Assembly (NCBI GenBank): GCA_013289695.1
Contig: JABCZK010000035.1
Span: forward strand, 1-49,375
DNA from: Acidobacteriota bacterium
GTDB lineage: Bacteria > Acidobacteriota > Terriglobia > Acidiferrales > UBA7541
Length of the DNA: 49,375 nucleotides
Direction: 5' to 3'
Shown: positions 17,074-26,064 of the stretch, one piece after another
How positions within the stretch are numbered: the stretch's first letter is position 1
Layout of the letters: every line of letters starts with the position of its first letter
Notes under the pieces: model-generated
The model's database searches: none
Seen by the model: the letters and a program-made list of their open reading frames with translations, nothing else
Told to the model about the DNA's origin: nothing
Made by a program: the position numbers and the translations under genes

Positions 17074-19296
17074 CTATTTCAGGACTTCCACCGACTGAAT
17101 CTCCCCGTCGTAAGTCTTACCATGCACCCCAACAAACGTAATCTTCGCCGTGCGCCCATTCAACTGCGTGCACGGCTGAAAATCCCCCGCATCAAACGCC
17201 ACGTCCTGCTCGAATTGCACGCGCGTCGCATCCCGCGCATGCAAAATAAGCGCCCTCTCCCCCGCATCCAGATTCAAAGTAAGCTCGTTTCCACTGCACA
17301 GCACGTGCGTCACATTACCTTCCACAGAAGTAGTGACCGGGTCGCTGTGATCGGCGCCGCCGCCGAGCCGCCGCCCGCCCGTGTCACCGCCAGTTCCCGA
17401 AAGCACCGCGAGCGACGCCAGCGTGCCAGCCTTTCCCTTGGCATCGTCCGGCTGGTAAGTCACTTTCACGCGCTGACCTTGCAACCCCGTGCACGCGTTA
17501 AACCGTCCAGTTGGCCGGGTGGTCAGTCGAATCGGAAGATCGGTGCCAGGTTTAATATGTAAGGTCAACCTTTCAGCGCCAGTATCCAGCTCGAATTTCA
17601 ATCCGCCGATACAACTCAGCTTCGTCACCATGCCGGTCGCCTCGCGCAAATCTCCAGCGTTCGCTGCGTCGCCGCCAACCGTCTGCGCGTGCGGACGGGC
17701 GCTATCGGCTGCGGGAGCGCCCGTCGCGGAATTCGCAGCCGATGATGCAGAGGAAGACTGCTGCACTGCCGCAGGCCCCTGCGCATCGGAATCTTCGGCC
17801 GAATCGTCATCTGAATCTTGTCTTAGCTGATCGAGATAAGCCAGAAACCGTTCGGCTTCCGCTAGCTCCCCGGGATTCGTAGCGTTGGCGCGCGCATGCA
17901 CTGCAATTTTGCGCGCCTCCTGAAAACGATTCATGCGCGCCAACACGCTCGCCAAATCAATCTGATAGATCGAGTTTCCCGGTTCCAGGGCCTGCGCCTT
18001 TTGCGCCAGCCTCAGCGCCTCTGGCAAATCATTGCCGCGATTCGCCACATACATGGCCAACACGCCATACGGCGGCGCAAATTCCGGGCTGATCGCGATC
18101 GCCGCGCGCAAATCCTCCTCCATCTGCGCGTCATCGCCCACGGCTCCGCGTTGCGTGGAAGTTAGATACGCGCGCAGAAATCGCGTCAGCGCATTCGTCG
18201 GATTCAATTCGATCGCGCGGGTGAAATCCGCCAGCGCCTCCGCGTACTTTTTGTCCTGATACTCCGCGAACCCCAGGTACTGATAACCGAGCGCCAGCTT
18301 CGGGTCGGCCCTCACGGCTCGTTCTAGCATCGTGATGGCGTCCTGCGATTTCCCGCGCACGGCGGCGAATCCGCCGCGATACGCATCCACCTCGGCGTCG
18401 GAAAGTTCACGTGCCTGCAGTTCGCTGGCGGGTATCTCCGGCGGGGGTCCGGACGTAAACACGTAAAACGTCTGTTTTCCGATATAGGCTTGCAGCGTCC
18501 TCTGCAGATTGTGCAGATCCCCGAAACACTTCGCCGCGGCTTGCTCCTGGGCCGCTCCGTGCAATAGCGCATCGAGGTAGGCATCGAGCATCGGCTTGTG
18601 CGCCCTCTTATCGCCCAGCATCAGGTAGTGCGTCAGCGCCCACGACTCCGCATAAAAAAGCGAGGTCTTGTTTTGTTCGTTGTAATAAGGGGACCGGTAA
18701 TCCACCTTGAAAAGAACATCGAGAGGAATCAGGTTTCCCTGTCTGAGTTGGGCGATCAGGTCAGCGTCCGCGCGCCCCACCACCACCCCGGAATCGCTGA
18801 TCTGCGAATTGCCGTAAAATTCCGCCAAGCCCTCAGAAATCCACAACGGCAAATTCGGATAATAAGGCATTGTCAGCGAGTGAAAATATTCGTGATAAAT
18901 CGTGTGATAAGGATCCAAACCTGAAGCATCCAGCTGGATCGCGGCAAAATATTGATTCATTTGATAAATAAAGATCCCCGCGGGATGCACGTGGTTCTGG
19001 CTCCAGTACTCTGACAGCAGAGCCTTCATGGAAGCTTCGTCTTTCACGGCCAGCACCGTGACCATCACGCTCGCGTGCTCTTTGGCAACCTGCAGCGATT
19101 GGCGAAGGACCGCGCGCATCTGTTCCAAACGGATGGCGGCCTTGCGCGCCTGCTTTTCACCTGCGTTGCTCACCACGATAAAATTCGGGCTGCGCAATTC
19201 GATCCACGTTTCGTGTCTCGCGCCGGGAAGGGGAACCGCCAATAGAATCGCGAGGCTGAGAATGGCAAGTACAATCGCGGCAAATGGCCAGCGCAT
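17074..19296 (-). CDS. Exported gluzincin-like (DUF1570-type) peptidase with TPR repeats
   Basis: A 740-aa protein with an N-terminal membrane or signal segment (WPFAAIVLAILSLAILLAVP). The catalytic zinc motif is HEYFH at 135-139, with a downstream Glu in WISEGLAEF (E155 or E159), the arrangement of MA-clan gluzincins. Residues about 300-490 are TPR repeats (GYQYLGFAEYQDKKYAEALADFTRAIELNP and others). An acidic/Ser-rich linker follows, and the C-terminal 170 residues hold two similar beta-rich halves (TKLSCIGGLKFELDTGAERLTLHIK... and THVLCSGNELTLNLDAGERALILHA), a duplicated domain I do not recognise. I prefer the ATG at 19296 with AAGGTG upstream to the GTG at 19305. It converges on the amidohydrolase gene. 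Confidence 0.8.
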   Translation of the reverse strand: MRWPFAAIVLAILSLAILLAVPLPGARHETWIELRSPNFIVVSNAGEKQARKAAIRLEQMRAVLRQSLQVAKEHASVMVTVLAVKDEASMKALLSEYWSQNHVHPAGIFIYQMNQYFAAIQLDASGLDPYHTIYHEYFHSLTMPYYPNLPLWISEGLAEFYGNSQISDSGVVVGRADADLIAQLRQGNLIPLDVLFKVDYRSPYYNEQNKTSLFYAESWALTHYLMLGDKRAHKPMLDAYLDALLHGAAQEQAAAKCFGDLHNLQRTLQAYIGKQTFYVFTSGPPPEIPASELQARELSDAEVDAYRGGFAAVRGKSQDAITMLERAVRADPKLALGYQYLGFAEYQDKKYAEALADFTRAIELNPTNALTRFLRAYLTSTQRGAVGDDAQMEEDLRAAIAISPEFAPPYGVLAMYVANRGNDLPEALRLAQKAQALEPGNSIYQIDLASVLARMNRFQEARKIAVHARANATNPGELAEAERFLAYLDQLRQDSDDDSAEDSDAQGPAAVQQSSSASSAANSATGAPAADSARPHAQTVGGDAANAGDLREATGMVTKLSCIGGLKFELDTGAERLTLHIKPGTDLPIRLTTRPTGRFNACTGLQGQRVKVTYQPDDAKGKAGTLASLAVLSGTGGDTGGRRLGGGADHSDPVTTSVEGNVTHVLCSGNELTLNLDAGERALILHARDATRVQFEQDVAFDAGDFQPCTQLNGRTAKITFVGVHGKTYDGEIQSVEVLK

Positions 19297-19425
19297 GGGT
19301 AACACCTTCTGTACTATAGCGCACCGCGCGCGTCAATAAACCTGCCGCACGCAGTTGCGGCAACGTTTCTCGGCAACTTTTCTCGTCTTGTCACTCTCGC
19401 GCGCAGCGCATAAACTCTTCGGTCC

Positions 19426-20349
19426 ATGTTCAGCAAACACTTCCGCGCCGATCTGGCGCTGGGATTCACGGCGCTCATCTGGGGCGCGACGTTCGTCGTG
19501 GTGAAGGACGCGCTCGCCGACGTTTCCGTCTTCGTGTACATCGCTGTGCGTTTCGCGCTGGCGGCCGTAGTGATGGCGATTTTCTTCCGCCGCGCGCTGC
19601 GCGGACTGACACGGAGCTCCATCTGGGCCGGCGCGCAAATCGGCTTCTTTATGTTCGCTGGCTACGCGTTTCAGACCACCGGCCTGAAATTCACATCGCC
19701 CTCGAAGGCTGCGTTCATCACCGGCTCGAGCGTGGTAATCGTTCCGTTGCTGCTCGCAGTTTTCAGCAAACGTCGCGTGAACGCTTGGATCTGGGCCGGC
19801 GCCCTGGCCGCGCTCGCCGGCCTCTATTTTCTCACCGTGCCGCCCGAAGGTTTCGGCGGCCTGAATCGCGGCGATCCGCTGGTGTTCGGCTGCGCGGTGA
19901 TGTTCGCCGTGCACATGATTTACATCAGCCGCTACATCGCGCATCACTCGGTCGGCGCGCTCGCCGTCGTGCAGGTCGCCACCACCGCGATTCTCGCGAC
20001 CATCGCGCTGCCGCTGCTCTCCGTCACCAACGTCGAACACCCCCGCTGGGTCTGGAGCGGCACCCTAATCTTCGCCGTGCTAGTCACCGCGTTAGGCTCC
20101 ACAGCCTTCGGCTTCTCCGCGCAGACTTGGGCGCAGCAATACACTTCGCCGACCCACACCGCCATATTGATCAGCCTCGAACCAGTTTTCGCCGCGCTAA
20201 CCTCCTGGCTTCTGGCCCGCGAACATCTAGGCGGCCGCATCCTATTGGGCGCTGCGCTAATCTTCGCCGGCATCCTGCTAGCCGAACTAAAAGGCCCCGC
20301 CCCGATCGCGCCAGAATCCCCCGAGCCAGTAATCCGCGCCCACGAATAA
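19426..20349 (+). CDS. EamA-family (DMT) transporter
   Basis: Ten-helix inner-membrane transporter of the drug/metabolite superfamily, 307 aa, built of two EamA repeats. The first repeat begins ADLALGFTALIWGATFVVVKDAL and the second begins GDPLVFGCAVMFAVHMIYISRY. The end of the second repeat (SLEPVFAALTSWLLAREHLGGR) is a family hallmark. The substrate is not predictable. It is divergent from the DUF1570 peptidase gene with a 129-base gap; no clear ribosome site before the ATG. Confidence 0.88.
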   Translation: MFSKHFRADLALGFTALIWGATFVVVKDALADVSVFVYIAVRFALAAVVMAIFFRRALRGLTRSSIWAGAQIGFFMFAGYAFQTTGLKFTSPSKAAFITGSSVVIVPLLLAVFSKRRVNAWIWAGALAALAGLYFLTVPPEGFGGLNRGDPLVFGCAVMFAVHMIYISRYIAHHSVGALAVVQVATTAILATIALPLLSVTNVEHPRWVWSGTLIFAVLVTALGSTAFGFSAQTWAQQYTSPTHTAILISLEPVFAALTSWLLAREHLGGRILLGAALIFAGILLAELKGPAPIAPESPEPVIRAHE

Positions 20350-20394
20350 ACCGCTGCGCGCAAAAGCAGTCCCCGCCGCGGAACCATATGGAGT

Positions 20395-20466
20395 GCGGCG
20401 GCTTGCCGCCGCTTTCGCCCGGCTCAAGGTCGGGCAACAAAACAGCCCACGCGAGGCTTGCCTCGC
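20395..20466. repeat. Cluster of three hairpins with CTTG loops
   Basis: GCGGCGG-CTTG-CCGCCGC (20395-20412), GCCCG-N9-CGGGC (20417-20435) and GCGAGG-CTTG-CCTCGC (20451-20466) lie in a row in the gap between the EamA gene and leuD. No gene is present from 20350 to 20589. Two of the three share a CTTG loop, so they belong to one type of REP-like element. Confidence 0.65.
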
Positions 20467-20589
20467 GCGCCAAACACGTCAGCCCATGGCCGTAGCGCAG
20501 ACAAGCAGCCACAACACAACTCGCCGCAACGCAGGCGTCCACGCACCAAGATTCGCAAATTTAAATAAATGAATTGAACGAAAGGAAGG

Positions 20590-21249
20590 TCAGTTGTGTC
20601 GTGCTGACTGCGGCGACTCGTTGTGATGCTTCACATCCACAGCGTCATACATCTTCGGATGCTTCAAATGTGCAGCTTCAAACGCAGAAATGCGCGGTTC
20701 GTGCACCAACGTAAGCCCAATATCATCCAGCCCCTTCAGCAAACAATCCCGCCGGAACGGATCCACCTCAAACGAATAGCGCAGTCCCTCGTCATCCGTT
20801 ACCACCTGCTTCTCCAGATCCACAGTAACGCGATAACCTTCCTTACGTTCGGTTCGCGCAAAAACCTCATCAATCTGTTCGTTCGATAAAGTCACCGGCA
20901 AAATCCCATTCTTGAAGCAGTTGTTGTAAAAAATGTCCGCGTAGCTAGGCGCCAGAATCGCATGAAACCCATAATCCAGAATCGCCCAAGGCGCATGTTC
21001 GCGGCTCGAACCACAGCCAAAATTAGCGCGCGCCAGGATCACCGAAGCGCCCTTATAACGCGGCGCATTCAAAACAAATTCCGGGTTCGGCTTCTCCCCC
21101 GGCAGATAGCGCCAATCATAAAAAAGCACGCGCCCGTACCCTTGTCGCGTCTGAAACTTCAAAAATTGCTTCGGCACCATCTGATCGGTATCCACATTCA
21201 CGCGATCCAGCGGCGCCACCAATCCCGTATGCTTGATGAAAGGTTCCAT
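20590..21249 (-). CDS. leuD: 3-isopropylmalate dehydratase small subunit
   Basis: Swivel-domain subunit of isopropylmalate isomerase (leucine synthesis). The 219-aa protein begins [30 protein letters not shown] and has the motif [20 protein letters not shown], both diagnostic. The start ATG at 21249 lies two bases after the leuC stop (TGA-CG-ATG), with GGAG in the end of leuC as ribosome site, so translation is coupled. An upstream GTG/ATG in frame would overlap leuC and add ten non-conserved residues. The C-terminal 20 residues ([19 protein letters not shown]) extend a little past the family core. Confidence 0.95.
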   Translation of the reverse strand: MEPFIKHTGLVAPLDRVNVDTDQMVPKQFLKFQTRQGYGRVLFYDWRYLPGEKPNPEFVLNAPRYKGASVILARANFGCGSSREHAPWAILDYGFHAILAPSYADIFYNNCFKNGILPVTLSNEQIDEVFARTERKEGYRVTVDLEKQVVTDDEGLRYSFEVDPFRRDCLLKGLDDIGLTLVHEPRISAFEAAHLKHPKMYDAVDVKHHNESPQSARHN

Positions 21250-21251
21250 CG

Positions 21252-22676
21252 TCACTCCGCTCCGTCCACATTGTTCCACTTGCGGATGTCCACGAAGTGG
21301 CCTTCAATCGCCGCCGCGGCCGCCATCACCGGACTCACCAGGTGCGTGCGCCCGCCCTTACCTTGCCGTCCCTCGAAATTGCGATTGGAGGTGCTCGCCG
21401 AACGCTCACCGCTCAGCAGCACATCGTCATTCATCCCGATGCACATGCTGCAACCTGCATCGCGCCATTCAAAACCCGCCGCGACAAAAACTTTATCCAG
21501 CCCCTCGGCTTCCGCTTCCGCCTTCACCACGCGCGAACCCGGCACCACCAGCGCCTGCTTCAACGATTTGGCCACGTGTTTTCCCGCCACCACTTTCGCC
21601 GCCGCGCGCAAATCTTCCAGCCGCGAATTCGTGCACGAGCCGATGAACACGCGGTCGAGCGATATATCCTCCATCGCCGTGCCCGGTTTCAAATCCATAT
21701 ATACCAGCGCACGCGTGGCAGCCTCGCGATCCACGGGGTCGCTGAATGAGGCCGGGTCCGGCACGCGATCAGAAACCTGCGTCACCATCCCCGGATTCGT
21801 GCCCCACGTAACCATCGGCGCCAAATCGCGCGCTTGGAAGGTCAAGGTGTCGTCGTATTGTGCGTCGGTATCGGTCGGCAACGTCTGCCAGAAATCCACC
21901 GCCGCCTGGAATTCCCGCCCGCGCGGAACAAACGGCCGTCCCTCCATATACGTAAATGTCGTCTCGTCCGGCGCCACCATCCCCGCGCGCGCCCCGCCTT
22001 CGATGGACATGTTGCACATTGTCATGCGCCCTTCCATCGAAAGTCCGCGCACCGCTTCTCCCGTATATTCGAAAACGTATCCATTGCCGCCGGCGATCCC
22101 GATTTTTCCGATCACCGCCAGAATAATGTCCTTGGCCGTCACTCCGCGCGGCAGCTTGCCGCTAATTTCCACCTTCATCGTTTTCGATTTAAATTGCGTC
22201 AAGCACTGCGTCGCCAGCACGTGTTCGATTTCGCTCGTGCCGATTCCAAAAGCCAGCGCGCCAAACGCGCCATGCGTCGAAGTGTGGCTGTCGCCGCAAA
22301 CGATCGTCTGCCCCGGCTGCGTAATCCCCAGCTCCGGCCCGATGATGTGCACGATGCCCTGGTTCTTGCTGTTCATGTCGAATAGGTGCACGCCCGACTC
22401 CGCGCAATTGCGCTCCAGCGCTTCGAACTGCCCGCGCGCGTCCGCATCCAGCACCGGCAGCAGGCGATTCTTCGTCGAAACGGAGTGGTCCATCACGGCA
22501 AAAGTCAGCTCCGGCCGACGCACTTTGCGCCCCGCAGCCTTCAGTCCGGCAAACGCCTGCGGCGAAGTGCCCTCATGGATCAGATGTCGGTCAATATAAA
22601 TCAAGGTGGGCTGCCCCGGCTCTTCTCTCACGACGTGGGCATCCCAAATTTTTTCGTACAGCGTGCGTGCAGCCAT
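21252..22676 (-). CDS. leuC: 3-isopropylmalate dehydratase large subunit
   Basis: Fe-S subunit that, with LeuD, interconverts 2- and 3-isopropylmalate. The 474-aa protein starts [16 protein letters not shown] and has the three [4Fe-4S] cysteines at C348 ([13 protein letters not shown]), C409 and C412 (DAGCSMCIG). Other aconitase-family motifs are [15 protein letters not shown] and [15 protein letters not shown] use the ATG at 22676; an upstream extension to 22736 is not conserved in type. leuC and leuD form an operon. leuB is not in the window, and a LeuA-like gene is at 12430-13680. Confidence 0.96.
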   Translation of the reverse strand: MAARTLYEKIWDAHVVREEPGQPTLIYIDRHLIHEGTSPQAFAGLKAAGRKVRRPELTFAVMDHSVSTKNRLLPVLDADARGQFEALERNCAESGVHLFDMNSKNQGIVHIIGPELGITQPGQTIVCGDSHTSTHGAFGALAFGIGTSEIEHVLATQCLTQFKSKTMKVEISGKLPRGVTAKDIILAVIGKIGIAGGNGYVFEYTGEAVRGLSMEGRMTMCNMSIEGGARAGMVAPDETTFTYMEGRPFVPRGREFQAAVDFWQTLPTDTDAQYDDTLTFQARDLAPMVTWGTNPGMVTQVSDRVPDPASFSDPVDREAATRALVYMDLKPGTAMEDISLDRVFIGSCTNSRLEDLRAAAKVVAGKHVAKSLKQALVVPGSRVVKAEAEAEGLDKVFVAAGFEWRDAGCSMCIGMNDDVLLSGERSASTSNRNFEGRQGKGGRTHLVSPVMAAAAAIEGHFVDIRKWNNVDGAE

Positions 22677-23213
22677 TCGTTTGGTTTCCTGCCTGGGGAG
22701 CTTCGTCCCGGTAATCTGGATGAGAGCCGGCCACAATCAGCCAGCCAATCCCTATTGTAACAATTCCGGCATCTTCCGCCAATCCCTCCTAGCTTCGATC
22801 GCGCCAAATTTCCGCTTGTTGCGTTCGTTAGGATGTACTGCGGCTAATTGTGGAGTGGACTGACGAAGCTAGGCGGATTCCAATGCCTCAAACTTGCGCT
22901 ACACTAGATATGGTGCGCGAGCGCTGATATAAGTGTTTATCTTGCCTCAATAGATAATCTCGCATAATGTCTGCGCACCCGGGGCAAGAGAGGACTCCGA
23001 GCGAAGGCCCAAATCGCAAATTCGGATTCAGCCGCTGATCACTGCTTTCATGCTGGACGACTTGGCCCTTGCGCCAGTCGCTGAGTCTGATTCAGCAAAC
23101 GCCGGTTCGGACGAGCGATGATTCTGTATGACGGGCCTTCGGTCGGATTTCGTCGGATGAATCACGGCCCGGCCGCAAGCAGTGCCAATACCCCATAGGA
23201 GAGTGCGACAGAA
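22677..23213. other. Intergenic region between leuC and the glycosyltransferase gene
   Basis: About 537 bases between two divergent genes without a supported ORF. Base composition is a little AT-richer around 22880-22975 (TAAGTGTTTATCTTG..., AGATAATCTCGCATAATG), where promoters for the plus-strand gene may lie, but no clean -35/-10 pair with proper spacing was found. I see no leucine-codon leader peptide, T-box or other recognisable attenuator upstream of leuC. Confidence 0.4.
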
Positions 23214-24518
23214 ATGTCTCAGGCGCAAAATGTCAGCATCGCCCGCACAATTGGAATCATGGTCGCGCTGGCGCTGGCAATCCGAATTGCAGTCATTCCC
23301 TTTCTGATTGGTGGATTCACGGACCCGGCGCGCGACTACTGGAATTTTGGCTGCGAGGAAGGAAGAATTGCCACCTCCATAGCCTCGGGCGAGGGCTTCA
23401 GCTCACCTCTGTTCGGAAAGACGGGTCCAACAGCTTGGAGCGCCCCTGTCTATCCGTCACTGCTTGCTGCCGTGTACCTGGTTTTTGGCATTCACACGCA
23501 TGCGTCGGCGTGGGTCATATTGATTCTAAATGGTCTTTTTTCCGCGCTGACGTGCATTCCCATTTATTTCATGACGCGCCGAGCTTTTGGGCGCTCGCCT
23601 GCCCTTTGGGCCGGATGGATCTGGGCGCTGTTCCCCTATGCCATCTATTTCTCGGTCGGATACATGTGGGGCCATTCTCTGGATGCGCTGATGGTCGCGC
23701 TGGTTCTCTGGTGCACGCTCGCGATCGAGGACGAAACGAACACCCTGCGATGGATGGCGTACGGTGTCCTATGGGGCGTGGCGGCGCTCATTATTCCCGT
23801 GATCCTTTCGTGTCTGCCGTTCCTCTGGGGATGGCTGATCTGGCGTCGCCGTCGATCCGGCATGGAGTGGGGCCGCCGCCAAGCGGCGGCATCGCTGGCG
23901 CTGCTGCTCACCGTTTCGCCGTGGTTCGTCCGGAACTACCGTACGTTCGGTCGCTTCGTTCCTTTTCGCAATCAATTCGGGCTGGTACTGTGGGATGGCA
24001 ATACGGGAGACACATCCGATCTATATCCCGATTGGACCAACCCGGCGCACAACGATACCGAAATGGAGAAATATCGAACGCTCGGTGAGCTCGCCTTCAT
24101 GCGAGAGAAGCGCCGTGAGGCGATTGCTTTTATTCGCCATTATCCTGGCCTGTTCCTGTGGCTCACCGCGAAACGTATTATCTTCACCTGGACCGGCTTT
24201 TGGTCGCTGCGCCCGGATTACCTGGCGGGCGAACCCTTTGCATTTCCCAACATCGCGTTTTGCTCATCGATCAGTGTGCTTCTGTTGATCGGATTGCGCC
24301 GCGCCTATCAAATCGACCGGCAAGCTGTCGTCCCGTTTCTTCTCGTCCTATTCAGCTATCCACTGGTGTACTACATCACCCATCCTGGCATGGACCAGCG
24401 ACACCCGCTCGATACCGTGTGTGTCGTCTTTCTAGGCATTCTGGGCAGTGCGTTCGCGAAGTCTCGCGTCCGCGAGCCGGTTTTGACCCAACTGGACCCC
24501 GAGTCACCGCTCGGCTGA
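23214..24518 (+). CDS. Membrane glycosyltransferase, ArnT/PMT-like (GT39-type)
   Basis: A 434-aa polytopic membrane protein with roughly ten hydrophobic segments. It fits the GT-C fold that moves sugars from polyprenyl-phosphate donors: an acidic residue pair early in the first periplasmic loop (TDPARDYWNFG), a YPSLLAAVYLVFG helix, VSPWFVRNYRTFGRFVPFRNQFG in the middle, and HYPGLFLWLTAKRIIFTWTG before the last helices. A good ribosome site, TAGGAGAG, lies before the ATG. It is not in an operon with other sugar genes, so the acceptor is unknown. Confidence 0.75.
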   Translation: MSQAQNVSIARTIGIMVALALAIRIAVIPFLIGGFTDPARDYWNFGCEEGRIATSIASGEGFSSPLFGKTGPTAWSAPVYPSLLAAVYLVFGIHTHASAWVILILNGLFSALTCIPIYFMTRRAFGRSPALWAGWIWALFPYAIYFSVGYMWGHSLDALMVALVLWCTLAIEDETNTLRWMAYGVLWGVAALIIPVILSCLPFLWGWLIWRRRRSGMEWGRRQAAASLALLLTVSPWFVRNYRTFGRFVPFRNQFGLVLWDGNTGDTSDLYPDWTNPAHNDTEMEKYRTLGELAFMREKRREAIAFIRHYPGLFLWLTAKRIIFTWTGFWSLRPDYLAGEPFAFPNIAFCSSISVLLLIGLRRAYQIDRQAVVPFLLVLFSYPLVYYITHPGMDQRHPLDTVCVVFLGILGSAFAKSRVREPVLTQLDPESPLG

Positions 24519-24596
24519 CATTCTATTTCAGGGCGCGCCGCACACGCGCAGAGCGCCAGCGAATTGGCGTTGCTGGGAGTTCCTCGAAGCGCAGAG

Positions 24597-25028
24597 CTAT
24601 TCAATGCGCCGCACAACCGGCCCACCCTTGCTTCCCGGAGTCCGCGCGCCATGCTCGTGCAAAATCGCCGCGGCGCGATTCGCGGCTTGCTCCGCGGTCG
24701 TGCGCACGACCACCACCGCGCCACCCTGTTTAATATGACTCGCGTAATATTCCTGCTCGCCGATGTAATCGGGCATCGCGCCCGATTCGTCGCGCACTTC
24801 GCGTTTTTTGGGCGCGCCTCCTGCGCCAAATAAGCGCGCAATCCAGCTGTGCTGCGGCTCGCCGGAATTTGTCGAGGGCTCGCCGGGAGTGTTTGCGGTG
24901 CGCGCATCCTCGTCAATATCGCTGATCACTTCCACTTGTCCGCCCGTGATGCCCGCGAGCTCCAGATCCTGCACGGCGGCCTCCGCCTCCCCGTAGCTCT
25001 CAAGCATTCCGAAAATCACATATCTCAT
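24597..25028 (-). CDS. Small protein similar to general stress protein 17M/YflT domain
   Basis: A 143-aa protein with an N-terminal alpha/beta unit (MRYVIFGMLESYGEAEAAVQDLELAGI), a variable acidic linker (residues 40-85) and a C-terminal beta-alpha-beta piece (GGAVVVVRTTAEQAANRAAAILHEHGA). This layout is like the YflT/GSP17M heat-stress domain. I chose the ATG at 25028 with a strong GGGGAGG before it. Function is not established. The gene lies 82 bases after the end of the adjacent esterase gene and is on the same strand, so they may share a transcript. Confidence 0.65.
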   Translation of the reverse strand: MRYVIFGMLESYGEAEAAVQDLELAGITGGQVEVISDIDEDARTANTPGEPSTNSGEPQHSWIARLFGAGGAPKKREVRDESGAMPDYIGEQEYYASHIKQGGAVVVVRTTAEQAANRAAAILHEHGARTPGSKGGPVVRRIE

Positions 25029-25110
25029 GATGTGCGCCTCCCCAAAAAATCTGCACGGCTCATAACCTGTGTTCCCGGCACAAGCGAACTGCGGCAATCG
25101 CCGCCACGCG

Positions 25111-25929
25111 CTATTTGTCCTTCACGGCCAGCGCTTTCGAGAACAGCCACGGAAATAATTTCGGATCGTCGTAGGCTTTGTCCCAGGCAGCATGCCTGAC
25201 GCCGGGAAATTCCGTGTAGTGAACATCGGCGCCAATCTCTTTCATCGCTGCATACATCCGCTGCGATTCCGTCACCGGAACGATGTCGTCGTCCGCGCCG
25301 TGAAAAATCCAGACTGGAGTATTGCCCACCTTCGCGGCCGCGTCAGCGTAGCTCTTGGGGTCGTCCGCCGGTGTCCATTTCGCAAGCGCGGGATTCGCTT
25401 TCAACGCGGCTGCTGGTGGACGGATGCCCCCGCAAATTACGATCAGCGCCGCGAACCTCCCCGGATATTTGCCCGCCAGGTACCACGTGCCGAAGCCTCC
25501 CATGGAAAGCCCAGTCAAGTAAGTGCGACGGACGTCGCCGTGGAATTCCTTGATCGCAGCGTCCAGCGCAGCGATCGCCAAATCGTCCATTGGCGGCTGT
25601 TCCCACCAAAAAGTCGGGCGGCACTGCGGCATCACGACGATCGCCGGAATAACGCTGCGGTTGCTGCGAATCGCCGTGCCGATCCCTACGTCCGTTTCTT
25701 GCAGGCCGTCTTCGCCGCGTTCGCCCGTCCCATGCAGGAACAGAATCACCGGCCATTTCTGATATGGCGTCCAAGTGTCCGGAACGAAGACTTGGTATTT
25801 GTAGGTTGCGCCTCGCACCGTGATGCTGCGATCTAGGAAACCAGTGTCGTGAGTTTTTGCATGAGCCGGAACCGCGATTGATAGACACAGAACCAGAAGC
25901 ACAAGAAACTTTCGCCGCGAAGAAAACAC
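25111..25929 (-). CDS. Secreted alpha/beta-hydrolase (prolyl-oligopeptidase/PHB-depolymerase-like esterase)
   Basis: A 272-aa exported serine hydrolase. The signal peptide covers about residues 5-24 (FLVLLVLCLSIAVPAHA). The catalytic triad is readable: Ser142 in GLSMGGFGTWY, an Asp in GADDDIVP (213-215) and His246 in PGVRHAAWDKAY; the oxyanion region is FLHGTGERG. This pattern is shared by feruloyl-esterase or phospholipase-type enzymes of the dienelactone-hydrolase group. Start is a GTG with GGAGGG five to six bases upstream. Natural substrate unknown; plant polysaccharide esters would suit a soil acidobacterium, which is inference. Confidence 0.86.
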   Translation of the reverse strand: MFSSRRKFLVLLVLCLSIAVPAHAKTHDTGFLDRSITVRGATYKYQVFVPDTWTPYQKWPVILFLHGTGERGEDGLQETDVGIGTAIRSNRSVIPAIVVMPQCRPTFWWEQPPMDDLAIAALDAAIKEFHGDVRRTYLTGLSMGGFGTWYLAGKYPGRFAALIVICGGIRPPAAALKANPALAKWTPADDPKSYADAAAKVGNTPVWIFHGADDDIVPVTESQRMYAAMKEIGADVHYTEFPGVRHAAWDKAYDDPKLFPWLFSKALAVKDK

Positions 25930-26064
25930 GAGTCCCTCCGAACCTTAAACTTTAGCACGAGTGTTCTGCGTTCGTCCGCGCGGATCCTCGTGGTCAAAGT
26001 AACGCACCGCGGCCGCAGCGCGTGCATCGTCGCAATCTTCTGCTTCTGATAAGCTGCCAGAGCC

